A stretch of 64,000 nucleotides of DNA from Marinobacter mobilis (GCF_900106945.1 NZ_FNNE01000008.1:1-64000); one strand, 5' to 3'. Positions 47,050 to 57,732 are shown, numbered from the stretch's first letter. A program made the numbers and translations. Notes: generated by a model from the letters alone, not told the origin.

Positions 47050-49630
47050 CGGCTCCGCGCTGGCGTACCAGCAGCGAATCGCCGAGCTGGAGGCAGAGAA
47101 TGAGCGCCTGCGGAAGATTCGTGATGCTCTGATTCAGCGCGTTGAGTCCGGTGATGATCATAAGCCTGATCCTTATGGGGCTTTCGAGCACTCCGTTATT
47201 CTGGCAGAACAGGTGCGTGAGCGTACCGACGCTCTCAATCAGGCCATGGATGAGCTCAAAGGTAGCAACAAGGCTCTGAGCCGCGCGCGGGAAGAGGCGG
47301 AAACTGCTCGCCAGCGCCTGGTGGATGCTATCGAGAGTATTGCTGATGGCTTTGTGCTGTTTGATCAGGATCAGCGGCTTATTCTGAGTAACAGCCGCTT
47401 CCGGAGTTACTGGCGGGGTACCGGGGAGAGCATCCTGCCCGGGGACAGCGTCGATGAGGTGCGCGCGAAGGGCGTGGCCTGTGGTCTTATCGTCGAAGAG
47501 CACAGTGGCCCGGCGGCGGAAGGTCGGGTGTATCAGTTGTCTAACGGGCGCTGGGTACAGATGACTGAGCGCACCACCCGTGAAGGCGGGCTGGTGGTGT
47601 TGTATTCCGATATTACTGACGTCAAGCACAGTGAAGCGGCCCGCCGGGAAAAGGCGCTGGCAGACAAGTCCCGTTTGCTGCAGGCCACCGTGGATAACCT
47701 TTCCCAGGGCGTGGTGCTGGTGAATCCCGACGGGCGCCCTGAAATCTGGAACGACCGATTTCTCAATCTCACCGGGCTGGCGGCCGATCAGGTTTCCACC
47801 GACCGTAACCTGCGGGCGCTGATGGCGTCTGCCACCGTGCCGCTGTTGCATCCGGGCAGTGCCAACCGTGGCCAGTCCCAGTACCTGGAACAGATTCACC
47901 GCCGCATCGATGGCACCGTGGTGGAGGTCAAGACCCACCCGATGCCGGATGGCGGGTTTGTAAATACCTACACCGACATCACCGAGCGTTATCAGTACGC
48001 TGAAACCCTGGAAGAGAGTGAGCGCTGGATCCGGGTGGTCACCGACCATGTGCCTGCGCTGATTGCCTATGTCGGGGCCGATCTCACTGTGCAGTTTTAC
48101 AACAAGGTCTACGAGGCCTGGTATGGACAGGGGCGGGCATCGCTGCTGAATATGCCGCTGGACCAGGTGCATGATCCGGACCTTTACCAGCGTCTGATGC
48201 CGAAAGTCCGGCAGGCACTGGCCGGGGAAAGTGTCACCTTCGAATTTGAGGAAGACGACGCCCGCGGCTCCCGCCATTACATGCTGCGTTCCTATGTGCC
48301 CAACCGCGATGTTCGGGGCGAGGTGGTCGGCTTTTTCGTGCTGATCCGCGACATTACCGATCGCCGTCGTACGGCGCTGGCTCTGGAGCAGGCGTACGAT
48401 AATCTGGAGCGACGGGTGAAGGAGCGCACCTCGGCTCTGACCGGGCTCAACAACCAGTTGCGCCAGGAAATCAATGAGCGGGCTGCGGTAGAAGCGCGTC
48501 TGCGCGACGCCAAGCTGGAGGCGGAGCGGGCCAACCTCTCCAAAACCAAATTTCTGGCGGCCGTCAGTCATGACCTGCTGCAGCCGCTCAATGCTGCGCG
48601 CCTGTTCACCAGCGCGCTGCTGGAACATTCGTTTGGTCCCAAGGCGGAAAATCTGGTGCGTTCGGTGAGTACGTCGCTGGATGACGTGGAAAACCTGCTT
48701 GGCACCCTGGTCGATATATCCAAGCTCGATGCCGGCGTCATCAAGGCTGATGTGACCGCATTCGACCTCCGGGATCTGCTCAACAATCTGGCCCGGGAAT
48801 TTCGACAGATGGCGGATTCCGAAGGTCTGCAGCTGGATTTTGTGCCTTCATCGGCGGTCGTAAAGACCGATTCCCAGCTGCTGGCCCGTATTCTTCGTAA
48901 TTTCCTCACCAATGCTATTCGCTATACCGTGCAGGGCCGAATTGTGCTCGGTTGCCGTCGTCAGCGGGACCATGTGCTCTTGCAGGTGTGGGATACCGGG
49001 CCCGGGATTCCCAGCGACAAGCTCAGTGAGATTTTCCAGGAATTCAAACGTATCCAGCCAGCAGGTGCAGCCGCTGATAAGGGGCTTGGGCTGGGGCTGG
49101 CCATCGTTGACAAAATTGCGCGCATCCTCGGTCATGAGATCACGGTGGACTCGGTAGAGGGTCGGGGCTCGGTGTTCAGCGTACGCGTGCCCCTGGGGCA
49201 GCTCGACCACCGTGCCGGTAAGGACGATGCTGAGTTCCCCGTACCCGCCCAGGACATCGAAGGGGCGCGGATCTGGGTCATTGATAACGATCTGGCGATC
49301 TGTCAGGGGATGCAGACCTTGTTGCAGGGCTGGGGGTGTGACGTGCTGACAGCGGTGTCCCTGGAGGATCTTGATACCAAGGTTCGCATCGCCACAGACC
49401 CGGTGGATGTGATTCTGGCTGACTATCACCTGGATAACGACGAGGTGGGCGTTGACGTAGTGGCGGCCATCAATGGTTGCCGACAGCAGCAGGTGCCAGT
49501 GGTGATGATCACTGCCAATTACACCAACGAACTGAAGCAGGATATTCGTGATCGCGGCTATCTGCTGATGAACAAGCCGGTAAAACCGCTGAAGCTGCGG
49601 ATGACGCTGAACCACATTATGAAGCAGTAA
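47015..49630 (+). CDS. nahK: NahK/ErcS'-type hybrid sensor histidine kinase
   Basis: The protein has an N-terminal coiled coil, three PAS domains (about 100-500), a HisKA box with AAVSHDLLQPLN (His519), an HATPase domain with NFLTNAIRYT, DTGPGIP and GLGLGLAIV, and a C-terminal receiver with Asp803 in ILADYHLD. The start lies inside nosP. No ATG fits, so I choose TTG 47015 (871 residues, GGGGTGG upstream). TTG 47030 is an alternative. It probably phosphorylates or otherwise feeds the ErbR-type regulator at 49733 and a phosphotransfer protein elsewhere. Confidence 0.9.
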   Translation: MASLKLLRDNTDGSALAYQQRIAELEAENERLRKIRDALIQRVESGDDHKPDPYGAFEHSVILAEQVRERTDALNQAMDELKGSNKALSRAREEAETARQRLVDAIESIADGFVLFDQDQRLILSNSRFRSYWRGTGESILPGDSVDEVRAKGVACGLIVEEHSGPAAEGRVYQLSNGRWVQMTERTTREGGLVVLYSDITDVKHSEAARREKALADKSRLLQATVDNLSQGVVLVNPDGRPEIWNDRFLNLTGLAADQVSTDRNLRALMASATVPLLHPGSANRGQSQYLEQIHRRIDGTVVEVKTHPMPDGGFVNTYTDITERYQYAETLEESERWIRVVTDHVPALIAYVGADLTVQFYNKVYEAWYGQGRASLLNMPLDQVHDPDLYQRLMPKVRQALAGESVTFEFEEDDARGSRHYMLRSYVPNRDVRGEVVGFFVLIRDITDRRRTALALEQAYDNLERRVKERTSALTGLNNQLRQEINERAAVEARLRDAKLEAERANLSKTKFLAAVSHDLLQPLNAARLFTSALLEHSFGPKAENLVRSVSTSLDDVENLLGTLVDISKLDAGVIKADVTAFDLRDLLNNLAREFRQMADSEGLQLDFVPSSAVVKTDSQLLARILRNFLTNAIRYTVQGRIVLGCRRQRDHVLLQVWDTGPGIPSDKLSEIFQEFKRIQPAGAAADKGLGLGLAIVDKIARILGHEITVDSVEGRGSVFSVRVPLGQLDHRAGKDDAEFPVPAQDIEGARIWVIDNDLAICQGMQTLLQGWGCDVLTAVSLEDLDTKVRIATDPVDVILADYHLDNDEVGVDVVAAINGCRQQQVPVVMITANYTNELKQDIRDRGYLLMNKPVKPLKLRMTLNHIMKQ

Positions 49631-49732
49631 GTGCGGTGTTGCTGGCGGTTGGGGGTGTTGTGAGCTCGGGAAGGGGGTGTAACGGCGTCCTTGCCGTGGC
49701 GATGGGCCTCTGGAAAGTGGCCCGGCGGAATG

Positions 49733-50407
49733 TCAGCGTTTCAGGTACTGGCTGAAGTCGACGTCGCCTGCGGACAGAATGGCCTGCACCCGGTTATGTA
49801 CGCCAAGCTTGCGAAGAATGGCTGAGACATGGGCTTTGACCGTGGTTTCGGCGATGTTGAGGTTGTAGGCGATCTGCTTGTTGGATTCGCCCCGTGACAT
49901 GCGCTCCAGTACCAACAGCTGGCGCCGGGTCAGCGAGTTCAGCAGTTCCGGGGAGATCGGGTTGTCGTCCCGGCGTTGACGGCGCGACGACTCACCACCG
50001 GTACGGATGATGTCCGACGGCAGGTAAACGTTGCCGTTGAGAATCTGGGTAATGGCCTCCGTCATCTGTTCGCGGGGCGATGACTTGGTAATGAAGCCGA
50101 CGGCACCGTAGGTAATGGCCTGCAGAACGACCTGTTTGTCTTCCTCGGCGGACACGATCACCACCGGAATGGTAGGGGCTTCGTTGCGCAGTGAGATCAG
50201 ACCGTTCAGGCCATGCATGCCGGGCATGTTCAGATCCAGCAAAATCAGGTCCAGATCGTCCTGCTCCTGAGTGATGGCCAAAGCGCTGTCGAGGTCTTCG
50301 GTTTCGATGATTTCAGTGCCAGCAAAGCCTGCGGCGATGACGTTACTGATGGCCTCGCGGAACAGCGGATGGTCATCGGCAATCAGAATCTTGTACGACG
50401 ATTCCAT
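49733..50407 (-). CDS. erbR: LuxR-family response regulator (ErbR/AgmR-type)
   Basis: The ATG at 50407 (AGGAAAG upstream) gives 224 residues: a receiver domain ([14 protein letters not shown]; phospho-acceptor Asp58 in [10 protein letters not shown]) and a C-terminal LuxR-type HTH ([29 protein letters not shown] split over about 155-185). It is very similar to AgmR/ErbR, the regulator of the Pseudomonas ethanol-oxidation genes. Convergent with nahK. It is the candidate reader of the ACTAAWGWACTA boxes. Confidence 0.9.
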   Translation of the reverse strand: MESSYKILIADDHPLFREAISNVIAAGFAGTEIIETEDLDSALAITQEQDDLDLILLDLNMPGMHGLNGLISLRNEAPTIPVVIVSAEEDKQVVLQAITYGAVGFITKSSPREQMTEAITQILNGNVYLPSDIIRTGGESSRRQRRDDNPISPELLNSLTRRQLLVLERMSRGESNKQIAYNLNIAETTVKAHVSAILRKLGVHNRVQAILSAGDVDFSQYLKR

Positions 50408-50512
50408 GGTCTCGCTTTCCTGTTGAGCGTTCGTATCGGAGGTCGGGTCCCCCTCATCATAGCGCTTTTTCGATGTGCTGGCGTTTTGGGCTTCAGTCAA
50501 CATGGTGTCACC

Positions 50513-51106
50513 TCAGGAATCGCTTGCAGGATCGGATGGGAACTCGGGCATGACCGGCGTCGCCGGTTGCATGGGCAGGCCGGCATTGGCCCAGCTGTCG
50601 ACACCATCCTTGTACCAGTACAGATTCTGGAACCCTGCCTCAGAAAGTCGTTTGACCGCGTTCCACGACAGCCAGCAATCGGACTTGCAGAGGACCACCA
50701 CCGGGTGATTGCGGTTGTGATGGGTCAATCTGAGGGTGTTGCTGATGAAGTAGTCATGCCAGTGACGGTCGATCTCGCCCTGCCCGGTATTGGGAAGCCA
50801 GGTGGCGGTCGGCAGCGACTGGTGGGGCTCGGTCTGCAAAAAGCGATTTGCCCGGTACTCCAGATTAATGACATCAATGACGACCAGGGTGGGGTCATTG
50901 CGCAACAGCTGTTGCATCTCATCGGTTGTAACAGTCTTTGCGCCTACGGCCTTGGCGGGCGTTGGGCTGCGGTAGCGATCTATACGGTAACCTTGCATTG
51001 AAAAAAGCTGCGCCTGTGGTTCGGTCTCGGGAAGCGTGTTCGCCGACTGGGCGAATCCGGTCATCCCGATGGAAAGGCAAGCGATGCCGACCAATTGTCT
51101 GATCAT
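50513..51106 (-). CDS. PQQ-dependent catabolism-associated CXXCW-motif protein
   Basis: The 197-residue protein has a signal peptide and a rhodanese-like fold: VVIDVINLEYR, WLPNTGQGEID and a Cys motif read here as LCKSDCWLSWNA, spaced C-x3-C-W. The family is recalled as the CXXCW group (TIGR03865) found with PQQ dehydrogenases. YWYKDGVDSWANAGLP at the C-terminus is typical. It precedes erbR in the same direction. Exact role is unknown. Confidence 0.88.
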   Translation of the reverse strand: MIRQLVGIACLSIGMTGFAQSANTLPETEPQAQLFSMQGYRIDRYRSPTPAKAVGAKTVTTDEMQQLLRNDPTLVVIDVINLEYRANRFLQTEPHQSLPTATWLPNTGQGEIDRHWHDYFISNTLRLTHHNRNHPVVVLCKSDCWLSWNAVKRLSEAGFQNLYWYKDGVDSWANAGLPMQPATPVMPEFPSDPASDS

Positions 51107-51199
51107 GTTGCCGGTACCTCTAATTATTGTTGTCCGATGTTGCCATTACACGCGAAGGATGTCGTTGGTTGAATGAGACCATCGCAGCAAAAAAGAAGC

Positions 51200-51211
51200 A
51201 CTAAAGTACTA
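51200..51211 (+). promoter_or_regulatory. ACTAAWGWACTA box upstream of the NitT/TauT-like ABC operon
   Basis: ACTAAAGTACTA lies in the 140-base divergent gap, 36 bases before the substrate-binding protein start. It matches 11 of 12 positions with the box at 57530 and 10 of 12 with that at 57721. Confidence 0.6.
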
Positions 51212-51246
51212 TTCTTGCGGTGGGGGAGGCTTCGTATTGTGAGGTC

Positions 51247-52242
51247 ATGTACTTACATTATGGGTTTCTTCACGTTTGGCGCTGGCTGCTGGCGGGTTTT
51301 AGTCTGCCGGGGCTGCTCTTTGTCGGGCTGTGGTCGTTGCCGCTGGCTGCCGAGACATTGCCGGCACTGCGGCTGAGTGTGCTCCAGTACGGAACCGCCC
51401 ACTGGGAGCTGGATTACATCCAGCGTGAGGGCCTGGACCGTCAGCAGGGCTTTGCACTTGAACTGCACCCCGTGGCAAACCTGCCGGCTTCACGGTTGGC
51501 GCTGACCAGCAAAACCGTCGACGGCGCAGTGGCCGATCTGCTGTGGGTGCAATCCCGCTATGAGGCCGGTGCAGCATTGCTTTATGTGCCGTTCTCCTCC
51601 CGCATCGGCGAGGTGGTGGTGGCGCCGGATTCGTCTATTTCCCGGATTGCGGACCTGGCCGGCAAGCGTATCGGCGTCGCCGGGGGGCCGGACAGTAAAG
51701 GCTGGATCCTGCTGCAGCGGGTTGCCGCCGGGCAGGGGCTTGACCTGGCTGCCAGTAGCGAGATCCAGTATGCGGCGCCGCCACTGCTGAGCGAGGCACT
51801 TCGCCGCGGGCGCCTGGATGCCGTCGTCACCTATTGGCACTTTGCTGCCCGTTTGCAGGCAGAAGGCAGTGCCCGCACGCTGATGCCGCTATCGGACCTG
51901 CTGGTGGAGCTTTCGCTGGCGGATCAGTTGCCGGTGCTTGGTTATGTGTTCCGTGACGACTGGGGCCGGCAAAACCGCGAACTGGTAGACCGCTTTGCGG
52001 CGGCACTCCGGCAGGCCAAGCAGGCATTGACCAACAATCCGGACGCCTGGGCATCGGTGAGAGCACTGATGCGGGCCCGGGATGACCGTACCTTTGCGGC
52101 CCTTCAGTCCGGCTTTGTCGCCGGTACCCCGCCCGCCCTTGATGATGAGCGTATTGCCAGTCTTCAGCAGTTGCTGCTGCTGACCGGAACGGCGCCGGAG
52201 CGGGTCATGCCGTCGTCGCTGTTCTACCGGGAGCATCCGTGA
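51247..52242 (+). CDS. NitT/TauT-type ABC transporter substrate-binding protein
   Basis: The 331-residue protein (ATG 51247, GTGAGG upstream) has a signal peptide to about LPLAAETL and a two-lobe binding fold like the NMT1/SsuA family: LQYGTAHWELDYI, GLDRQQGFALEL and the strongly conserved LAGKRIGVAGGPDSKGW. It is the first gene of a three-gene ABC importer beside the alcohol-oxidation genes. The ligand is unknown. Confidence 0.88.
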   Translation: MYLHYGFLHVWRWLLAGFSLPGLLFVGLWSLPLAAETLPALRLSVLQYGTAHWELDYIQREGLDRQQGFALELHPVANLPASRLALTSKTVDGAVADLLWVQSRYEAGAALLYVPFSSRIGEVVVAPDSSISRIADLAGKRIGVAGGPDSKGWILLQRVAAGQGLDLAASSEIQYAAPPLLSEALRRGRLDAVVTYWHFAARLQAEGSARTLMPLSDLLVELSLADQLPVLGYVFRDDWGRQNRELVDRFAAALRQAKQALTNNPDAWASVRALMRARDDRTFAALQSGFVAGTPPALDDERIASLQQLLLLTGTAPERVMPSSLFYREHP

Positions 52243-53012
52243 CCACCCAGTCCCGGCCGTCCGGCTGGACCAACTGGGTGGCCTTGCCGGTTCTGCTGGC
52301 GCTTTGGATGGCGCTTGCCTTTGCCCTTGACAGTGCCCTGCTGCCATCACCGCTGACGGTGCTGCAGACCCTTATGGAACAGGCCGCTTCCGGTCAGCTC
52401 TGGCATCACCTGGGGGTCACCCTTTACCGGGTGGCGGTCAGTTTCGCGCTTGCCATGCTGCTGGGTATTGCTCTGGGCTTCTGGATGGGGCGATCCGCCA
52501 CGGTCAATGCCGTGCTGGATCCGGTGCTGGTGCTGATGTTGAACCTGCCAGCGTTGGTTACCATCATTCTGCTGTATGTCTGGATGGGGCTGGTGGAACC
52601 GGCCGCTATCCTGGCGGTGGTGATCAACAAGGTACCCAATGTTGCCGTCACCATCCGTGAAGGCGCGCGAAGCTTTGATTACAAGCTGGAGCAAATGGCG
52701 GAAGTCTATCGCTTCAGCGGGCGCCAGCGACTCTGGGATCTGTGGTTGCCGCAGCTGTTCCCCTACGTGATGGCGGCCACTCGCGGTGGTCTGGCGCTGA
52801 TCTGGAAGATTGTCCTGGTGGTGGAGTTGCTGGGGCGCTCCGATGGGGTTGGCTTCCAGCTGCACATGGCATTTCAGGTGTTCGATGTATCCGCGATTCT
52901 TGCTTACAGTCTGGCGTTCATTGCGGTGGTGCAGCTGATTGAGCTGGCGGTGCTGCAACCGCTGGAGCGCCGGGCCCATCGTTGGCGCCATCCGGAGGCC
53001 CGCCATGCTTGA
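52239..53012 (+). CDS. ABC transporter permease (NitT/TauT type)
   Basis: The 257-residue permease has six or so spans and the EAA-loop region around EGARSFDYKLEQMAEVYRFSGRQ. It starts with GTG overlapping the binding-protein stop (GTGA). It belongs to the BinPD family of nitrate/taurine/sulfonate importers. Ligand is unknown. Confidence 0.9.
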   Translation: MTTQSRPSGWTNWVALPVLLALWMALAFALDSALLPSPLTVLQTLMEQAASGQLWHHLGVTLYRVAVSFALAMLLGIALGFWMGRSATVNAVLDPVLVLMLNLPALVTIILLYVWMGLVEPAAILAVVINKVPNVAVTIREGARSFDYKLEQMAEVYRFSGRQRLWDLWLPQLFPYVMAATRGGLALIWKIVLVVELLGRSDGVGFQLHMAFQVFDVSAILAYSLAFIAVVQLIELAVLQPLERRAHRWRHPEARHA

Positions 53013-53673
53013 GCTGACGTTTGAAGGTAAGAGCTACCAGCAGTCAGTACTCGGGCCGATCAGTTTGCGCATCCACCGGGGTGATCGTATTTGCCTGTTG
53101 GGCCCGTCCGGCGTCGGCAAAACCACCTTGCTGAATATCCTGGCCGGTCTCGATACCGAGATCCGTGCCACAACGACCGGCCCGTCGCGGGAGCTGCGCA
53201 TTGGCTATCTGTTTCAGGAGCCGCGACTGCTGCCTTGGCGCACGCTCTATCAGAATCTCGCCCTGGTCGGTGCCAACCGTGAACGGGCGGCTCACCTGCT
53301 GGGTCAGGTCGGGCTTGCCGGGTCGGGCCACCGCTATCCGGACCAGCTGTCCCTCGGTATGGCGCGGCGAGCGGCGTTGGCCCGCTGTCTGGCCGTGCAA
53401 CCGGATCTGCTGCTTCTGGATGAACCGTTTGCCTCCCTTGATCCGGAACGGGCAAGTGAATTGCAGGGGCTGATTACACGCTTGTTGGATCAGAGCCCGA
53501 GTATGGCCATGGTCTGCGTCACCCATGATGAACGCGATGCGCAAGCCTTGGCCAGCCAGAGTTGGTGGCTGGAGGGTTCGCCGGCCCGGTTGCGGGTGGC
53601 GGGCGCGGGTAGGGGCGCAGCAGCGGAGGCGGACAGCCGGTCAGGCCTGACCCTATTGGGTCGTCGGGCCTGA
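53005..53673 (+). CDS. ABC transporter ATPase (NitT/TauT type)
   Basis: The 222-residue ATPase (ATG 53005, CCGGAGG upstream, overlapping the permease by eight bases) has Walker A GPSGVGKTT, Q-loop LFQEPRLLPW, a degenerate signature LSLGMARRAAL and Walker B LLLLDEPFASLDPE. The longer frame upstream is read-through of the permease and is not used. Confidence 0.92.
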   Translation: MLELTFEGKSYQQSVLGPISLRIHRGDRICLLGPSGVGKTTLLNILAGLDTEIRATTTGPSRELRIGYLFQEPRLLPWRTLYQNLALVGANRERAAHLLGQVGLAGSGHRYPDQLSLGMARRAALARCLAVQPDLLLLDEPFASLDPERASELQGLITRLLDQSPSMAMVCVTHDERDAQALASQSWWLEGSPARLRVAGAGRGAAAEADSRSGLTLLGRRA

Positions 53674-54496
53674 CCGGAGTGTGTGAGGGCTCAGTTACCG
53701 CCGGTACGGGTGCCCAGAATACGCGTGCGCTGGGGGCGGAAGCCTGCGGTGGCCAGGGCACACAGCACCACGGTAACCGCTGTGGTGGTGACGTAGGCCT
53801 CGGTATCCCACTGCAGGTAGAGTGCAAAGCGAATGGACTCCACGGCGTGAGTGAAGGGGTTGAACTGGCAGATCCAGTACAGCCAGGGGCTGGCTTCCTG
53901 CATTTTCCAGAGCGGATAGAGCGCCGATGACAGAAAGAACATCGGGAATATCACAAAGTTCATCACTCCGGCAAAGTTCTCCAACTGTTTGATCCAGGTG
54001 GCGATCAGCAGTCCCAGGGCCCCCAGCATGAGGGCGGTCATTGCCAGCGCGGGCAAAATTGCCAGATACCCCCAGGCCGGTGGCTCGACGTCGATCAGCC
54101 GGGCAATCAGCAGGAAGATGTAGACCTGCCCCACCGACACCACGCCCATGGCCAGCAACTTGGTGATCAACAGGAATGGTCGTGGCAATGGGCTCATCAG
54201 CAACACCCGCATACTGCCGAGTTCACGGTCGTAGACCATGGACAGGGCGCCCTGCATGCTGTTGAACAGGATGATCATCGCGCACAGGCCGGGGGCAATG
54301 TAGGTCTCATAGGTAATGTACGTCTGGTAGGGCGGAATAATGGAGACGCCAAGCACGGCACGGAAGCCGGCGGCAAACACCATCAGCCACAGCAGCGGGC
54401 GCACCAGTGCGCTGACAAAGCGGGTGCGCTGTTGCCAGAACCGTCGCCATTCCCGGGTCTGGATGGCAAGAAAGCAGAACCAGTAGTGTTGCAGGC

Positions 54497-55221
<725 letters not shown>

Positions 55222-55225
<4 letters not shown>

Positions 55226-56196
55226 GAGTTCGGATCGATTACGACGCCCCAGGGGTAGCGCCCAACCTTGATGGATTTGATCACGTTCAACGACTCGACA
55301 TCGATCACTGACACGTCGCCAGACACCCCGTTGGTGGTGTACAGCTCGGTTTCATCGGCGTTGAGGTCGAGCTGCCAGACCCGACGGCCGACCAGCAGGT
55401 AATCGAGCACTTCATAGGTCTGGGCATCGACCACTGCAACATGGTTGGCGGGGCCGAGGGCAACAAAGGCGTACTTGCCATCCGAGGTCAGTTCAATGCC
55501 TACCGGCTGGACCTTGTCCTGGTTGACGCCACGGATGGAGAAGGTGAGCTGCTTGATCTCCTCCAGGCTGTCGACGTCAATCACGTGCACAGTGCCGCCG
55601 ATCTCTGCTGAGGCCCAGGCAATGGAACTGTCATGGCTGAACTCCACGTGCCGTGGTCGCTGCCCGACAACGATGTTCTTCTTGATCTCGAAGTCGGTGG
55701 TGTCGATCCAGTGCAGCATGCTGGAGGTTTCACTGGTGTTGACTGCCCATCGGCCATCGGGGCTGACGGCCATGCCTTCGGGTTCGACGCCGACATCAAT
55801 CTGCGCGAGCACTTCCTTGGTTTCGACATCCACCACGGTGACGATGGCATCGTCTTCATTGGAAATATAGAGATGGCGATTGTTGGGGTGCAGGGCGAAC
55901 TGCTCGGGGTCTTCACCCGAAGGCAGGGTATCGATGATACGACGACTGGCCAGGTCCATGACCTGAACCGTATCGTCATCGCTGGCGCAAATATAGAGCT
56001 TGGTATGATCCTGCGAGAGCAGGATGCCTCGAGGGCGTTCGCCAACATCGATGGTCTCGACCACTTCCCGTGTGTCGGTGTCAATGATCGACAGGGTATT
56101 GTCCTTTTCGTTGGACACATAGGCCAGGCTTGCTGCCACCGGGGCAGACAGGGTGAACAGCGCCGCCAGGGCGGTGGTTCGCAGTGGCAGTTTCAT
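55222..56196 (-). CDS. YVTN-family beta-propeller protein of the PQQ alcohol system
   Basis: The 324-residue periplasmic protein has a signal peptide (TLSAPVAASLA) and seven or so YVTN-like blades such as LSIIDTDTREVVETIDVG and VTVVDVETKEVLAQIDVG. It matches the family recalled as TIGR03866, found only beside PQQ alcohol systems. It may act as a structural or binding partner. It has no cytochrome or PQQ motif. Confidence 0.9.
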
Positions 56197-56240
56197 GGTC
56201 GTACTCCTTGTTACCGTTGTGATACTAGTTCAAAAACCGG

Positions 56241-57428
56241 TTAGGGCTGAATGTTGCAGTCGCTTTCGGGCTCGTCGAGGCCGAGGGTGTCCATTTCGGT
56301 CTTCGGGTGAATAAAACCCTCGACAGGTGCTGTGGCAACCAGCCCTCGTGGGTGCACCAGCGGAATCGGCTGGCGCAGTTGGCCATTCCAGTTGCGGTAG
56401 CTGAGCTTGCGGCCCTTGAAGGCGGCAAGCTGGAAGTTATCGGAGAACAGGAAATCGCGTACCCCGGTGGCATCGCTGTTGCCCAGTCGGGTTACTGCCG
56501 TGCCAATGGAGCGCACCGCCGCCCAAGCGGCGTAGTCTTCACTGTTCATGGCTCGCCCTGCCTGCTCGTCGAAGCGGCTCTGCAACTGGGCGGCCCCCCA
56601 GCTTTCCACCACCCGGTGCCAGGTCAGCGGGGTCATGCCCTGGGTGCCCACCACCGGGCGTGGAAGCCAGGTGTTGAAAGGCACGTATTCGCCAAAATCA
56701 CCGCGTACATCGGCCACCACCACGGCGTCATAGTCGTCGTCAGTCTGGGTGAACAGTGGCAGCTCCCGTGACGCGGTCCGGCGCAAATCAGCGTCGAAGG
56801 TCCACGGTTTTTCGTCGACAATCTCGATGCCGAAACGCTGGGCGGCACGGCGGAAGCTGGCGGCCCATTGCTGGTCGGCGTCGGTGGGTCCGGTAATCAT
56901 CAGCACGTCGCGCCATCGCCGCAGGTTCAGCCACTGGGCGAGGGCGTCGGTCAACATGGCGTAGCTGGGAATGGTGTGCAGCAATTGTGTCGGGCACTCG
57001 CTCTGGCGCAGAGCGTTGTCGTGGGCGCCCGCATTGAACACCAGCGCCTGCTCCCCCGCCTTCTCGGTCAGTGCGAGGAGGGTGTCGGCCGGCGCCCTCA
57101 CAACGAATAGGCGAATCCCTTTATTGAGCAGGCTATCCATTGCGGCCAGGGCGTCTGCTTCTGAATTCACAATCGCCGGTTGCAGATTGTAGTGCTGGTT
57201 CAGGAAGCGGCCGGTGGTGTTGTTGTCGCTGATGGCCAGTTCGGCACCCTGGAGTCCGGCGTCCTCCGGCTCAGGGATAACATTGGAAAGCACCGGGCCC
57301 TGGTCAGGCTGCCATTGCAGGTAGCCGATCGTCACGACCAGATCATCGTCGCCGGCGTTGGCGGGCAATGCCGGGATCAGCAACATTGCCGTAAGCAGGC
57401 TGGACAGCAGGGTGACAGGGTTTCGCAT
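56241..57428 (-). CDS. Leu/Ile/Val-type periplasmic binding protein of the PQQ alcohol system
   Basis: The 395-residue protein has a signal peptide ending PANA and a type I binding-protein fold (VTIGYLQWQPDQGPVL, GAELAISDNNTTGRFL). It matches the family recalled as TIGR03863. The first gene of the minus-strand operon with the beta-propeller, PedB and PedC. It lies next to the 425-base regulatory gap. Confidence 0.88.
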   Translation of the reverse strand: MRNPVTLLSSLLTAMLLIPALPANAGDDDLVVTIGYLQWQPDQGPVLSNVIPEPEDAGLQGAELAISDNNTTGRFLNQHYNLQPAIVNSEADALAAMDSLLNKGIRLFVVRAPADTLLALTEKAGEQALVFNAGAHDNALRQSECPTQLLHTIPSYAMLTDALAQWLNLRRWRDVLMITGPTDADQQWAASFRRAAQRFGIEIVDEKPWTFDADLRRTASRELPLFTQTDDDYDAVVVADVRGDFGEYVPFNTWLPRPVVGTQGMTPLTWHRVVESWGAAQLQSRFDEQAGRAMNSEDYAAWAAVRSIGTAVTRLGNSDATGVRDFLFSDNFQLAAFKGRKLSYRNWNGQLRQPIPLVHPRGLVATAPVEGFIHPKTEMDTLGLDEPESDCNIQP

Positions 57429-57512
57429 AAAACTCGGCCTTTTACGACAGTGGGTTTGGCGATTATTAATCCTGAGCTTAGATAGACGGGGGGAGGCAGA
57501 AAATATCCAAAA

Positions 57513-57532
57513 AGTAGCAATCGACCGCTACT
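57513..57532. promoter_or_regulatory. Inverted repeat overlapping the first box
   Basis: AGTAGC and GCTACT are separated by eight bases. The right arm merges with the ACTAAAGAACTA box at 57530. It is 85 bases upstream of the minus-strand binding-protein start, a suitable distance for an activator. Confidence 0.5.
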
Positions 57533-57541
57533 AAAGAACTA
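57530..57541 (+). promoter_or_regulatory. ACTAAWGWACTA box (binding-protein/pedF gap, first)
   Basis: ACTAAAGAACTA, about 100 bases upstream of the minus-strand start at 57428 and 313 upstream of pedF. It matches 11 of 12 bases with each of the boxes at 51200 and 57721. Confidence 0.6.
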
Positions 57542-57644
57542 ATGAGGGCGATCAGGCTGGGAATGGGCAGGATTTGAGGGGGACGTTGGCAGGCTGGCAT
57601 GACGCTGGACGTTAAAAGTCCGGCCGAATGTTGGGTGCCTACTC

Positions 57645-57661
57645 TTTAACTCGCTGTTAAA
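57645..57661. promoter_or_regulatory. Palindrome TTTAAC-N5-GTTAAA
   Basis: A 6-bp inverted repeat spaced by TCGCT in the same gap. An additional GTTAAA occurs at 57611-57616. It may be an operator for an unlinked regulator. Confidence 0.4.
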
Positions 57662-57720
57662 AAAGGATGAATCTGTATTTCCAGGCGTCAGGGCCATCCG
57701 TAGGGGCTGAAAAATTTACT

Positions 57721-57732
57721 ACTAATGAACTA
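57721..57732 (+). promoter_or_regulatory. ACTAAWGWACTA box upstream of pedF
   Basis: ACTAATGAACTA, 122 bases before pedF. The wider TTACTACTAATGAACTAG shares 13 of 18 positions with the sequence at 61024-61041 upstream of the alcohol dehydrogenase. Confidence 0.6.

Noticed and set aside
47012..48628. Minus-strand open frame of over 500 codons across nahK
   Set aside because: It lies entirely antisense to the kinase PAS and HisKA domains, with no binding site and no domain resemblance. It is a codon-bias shadow.
49631..49732. Terminator between convergent nahK and erbR
   Set aside because: GGGCC/GGCCC can pair but with a large loop and no T-tract, so support is too weak.
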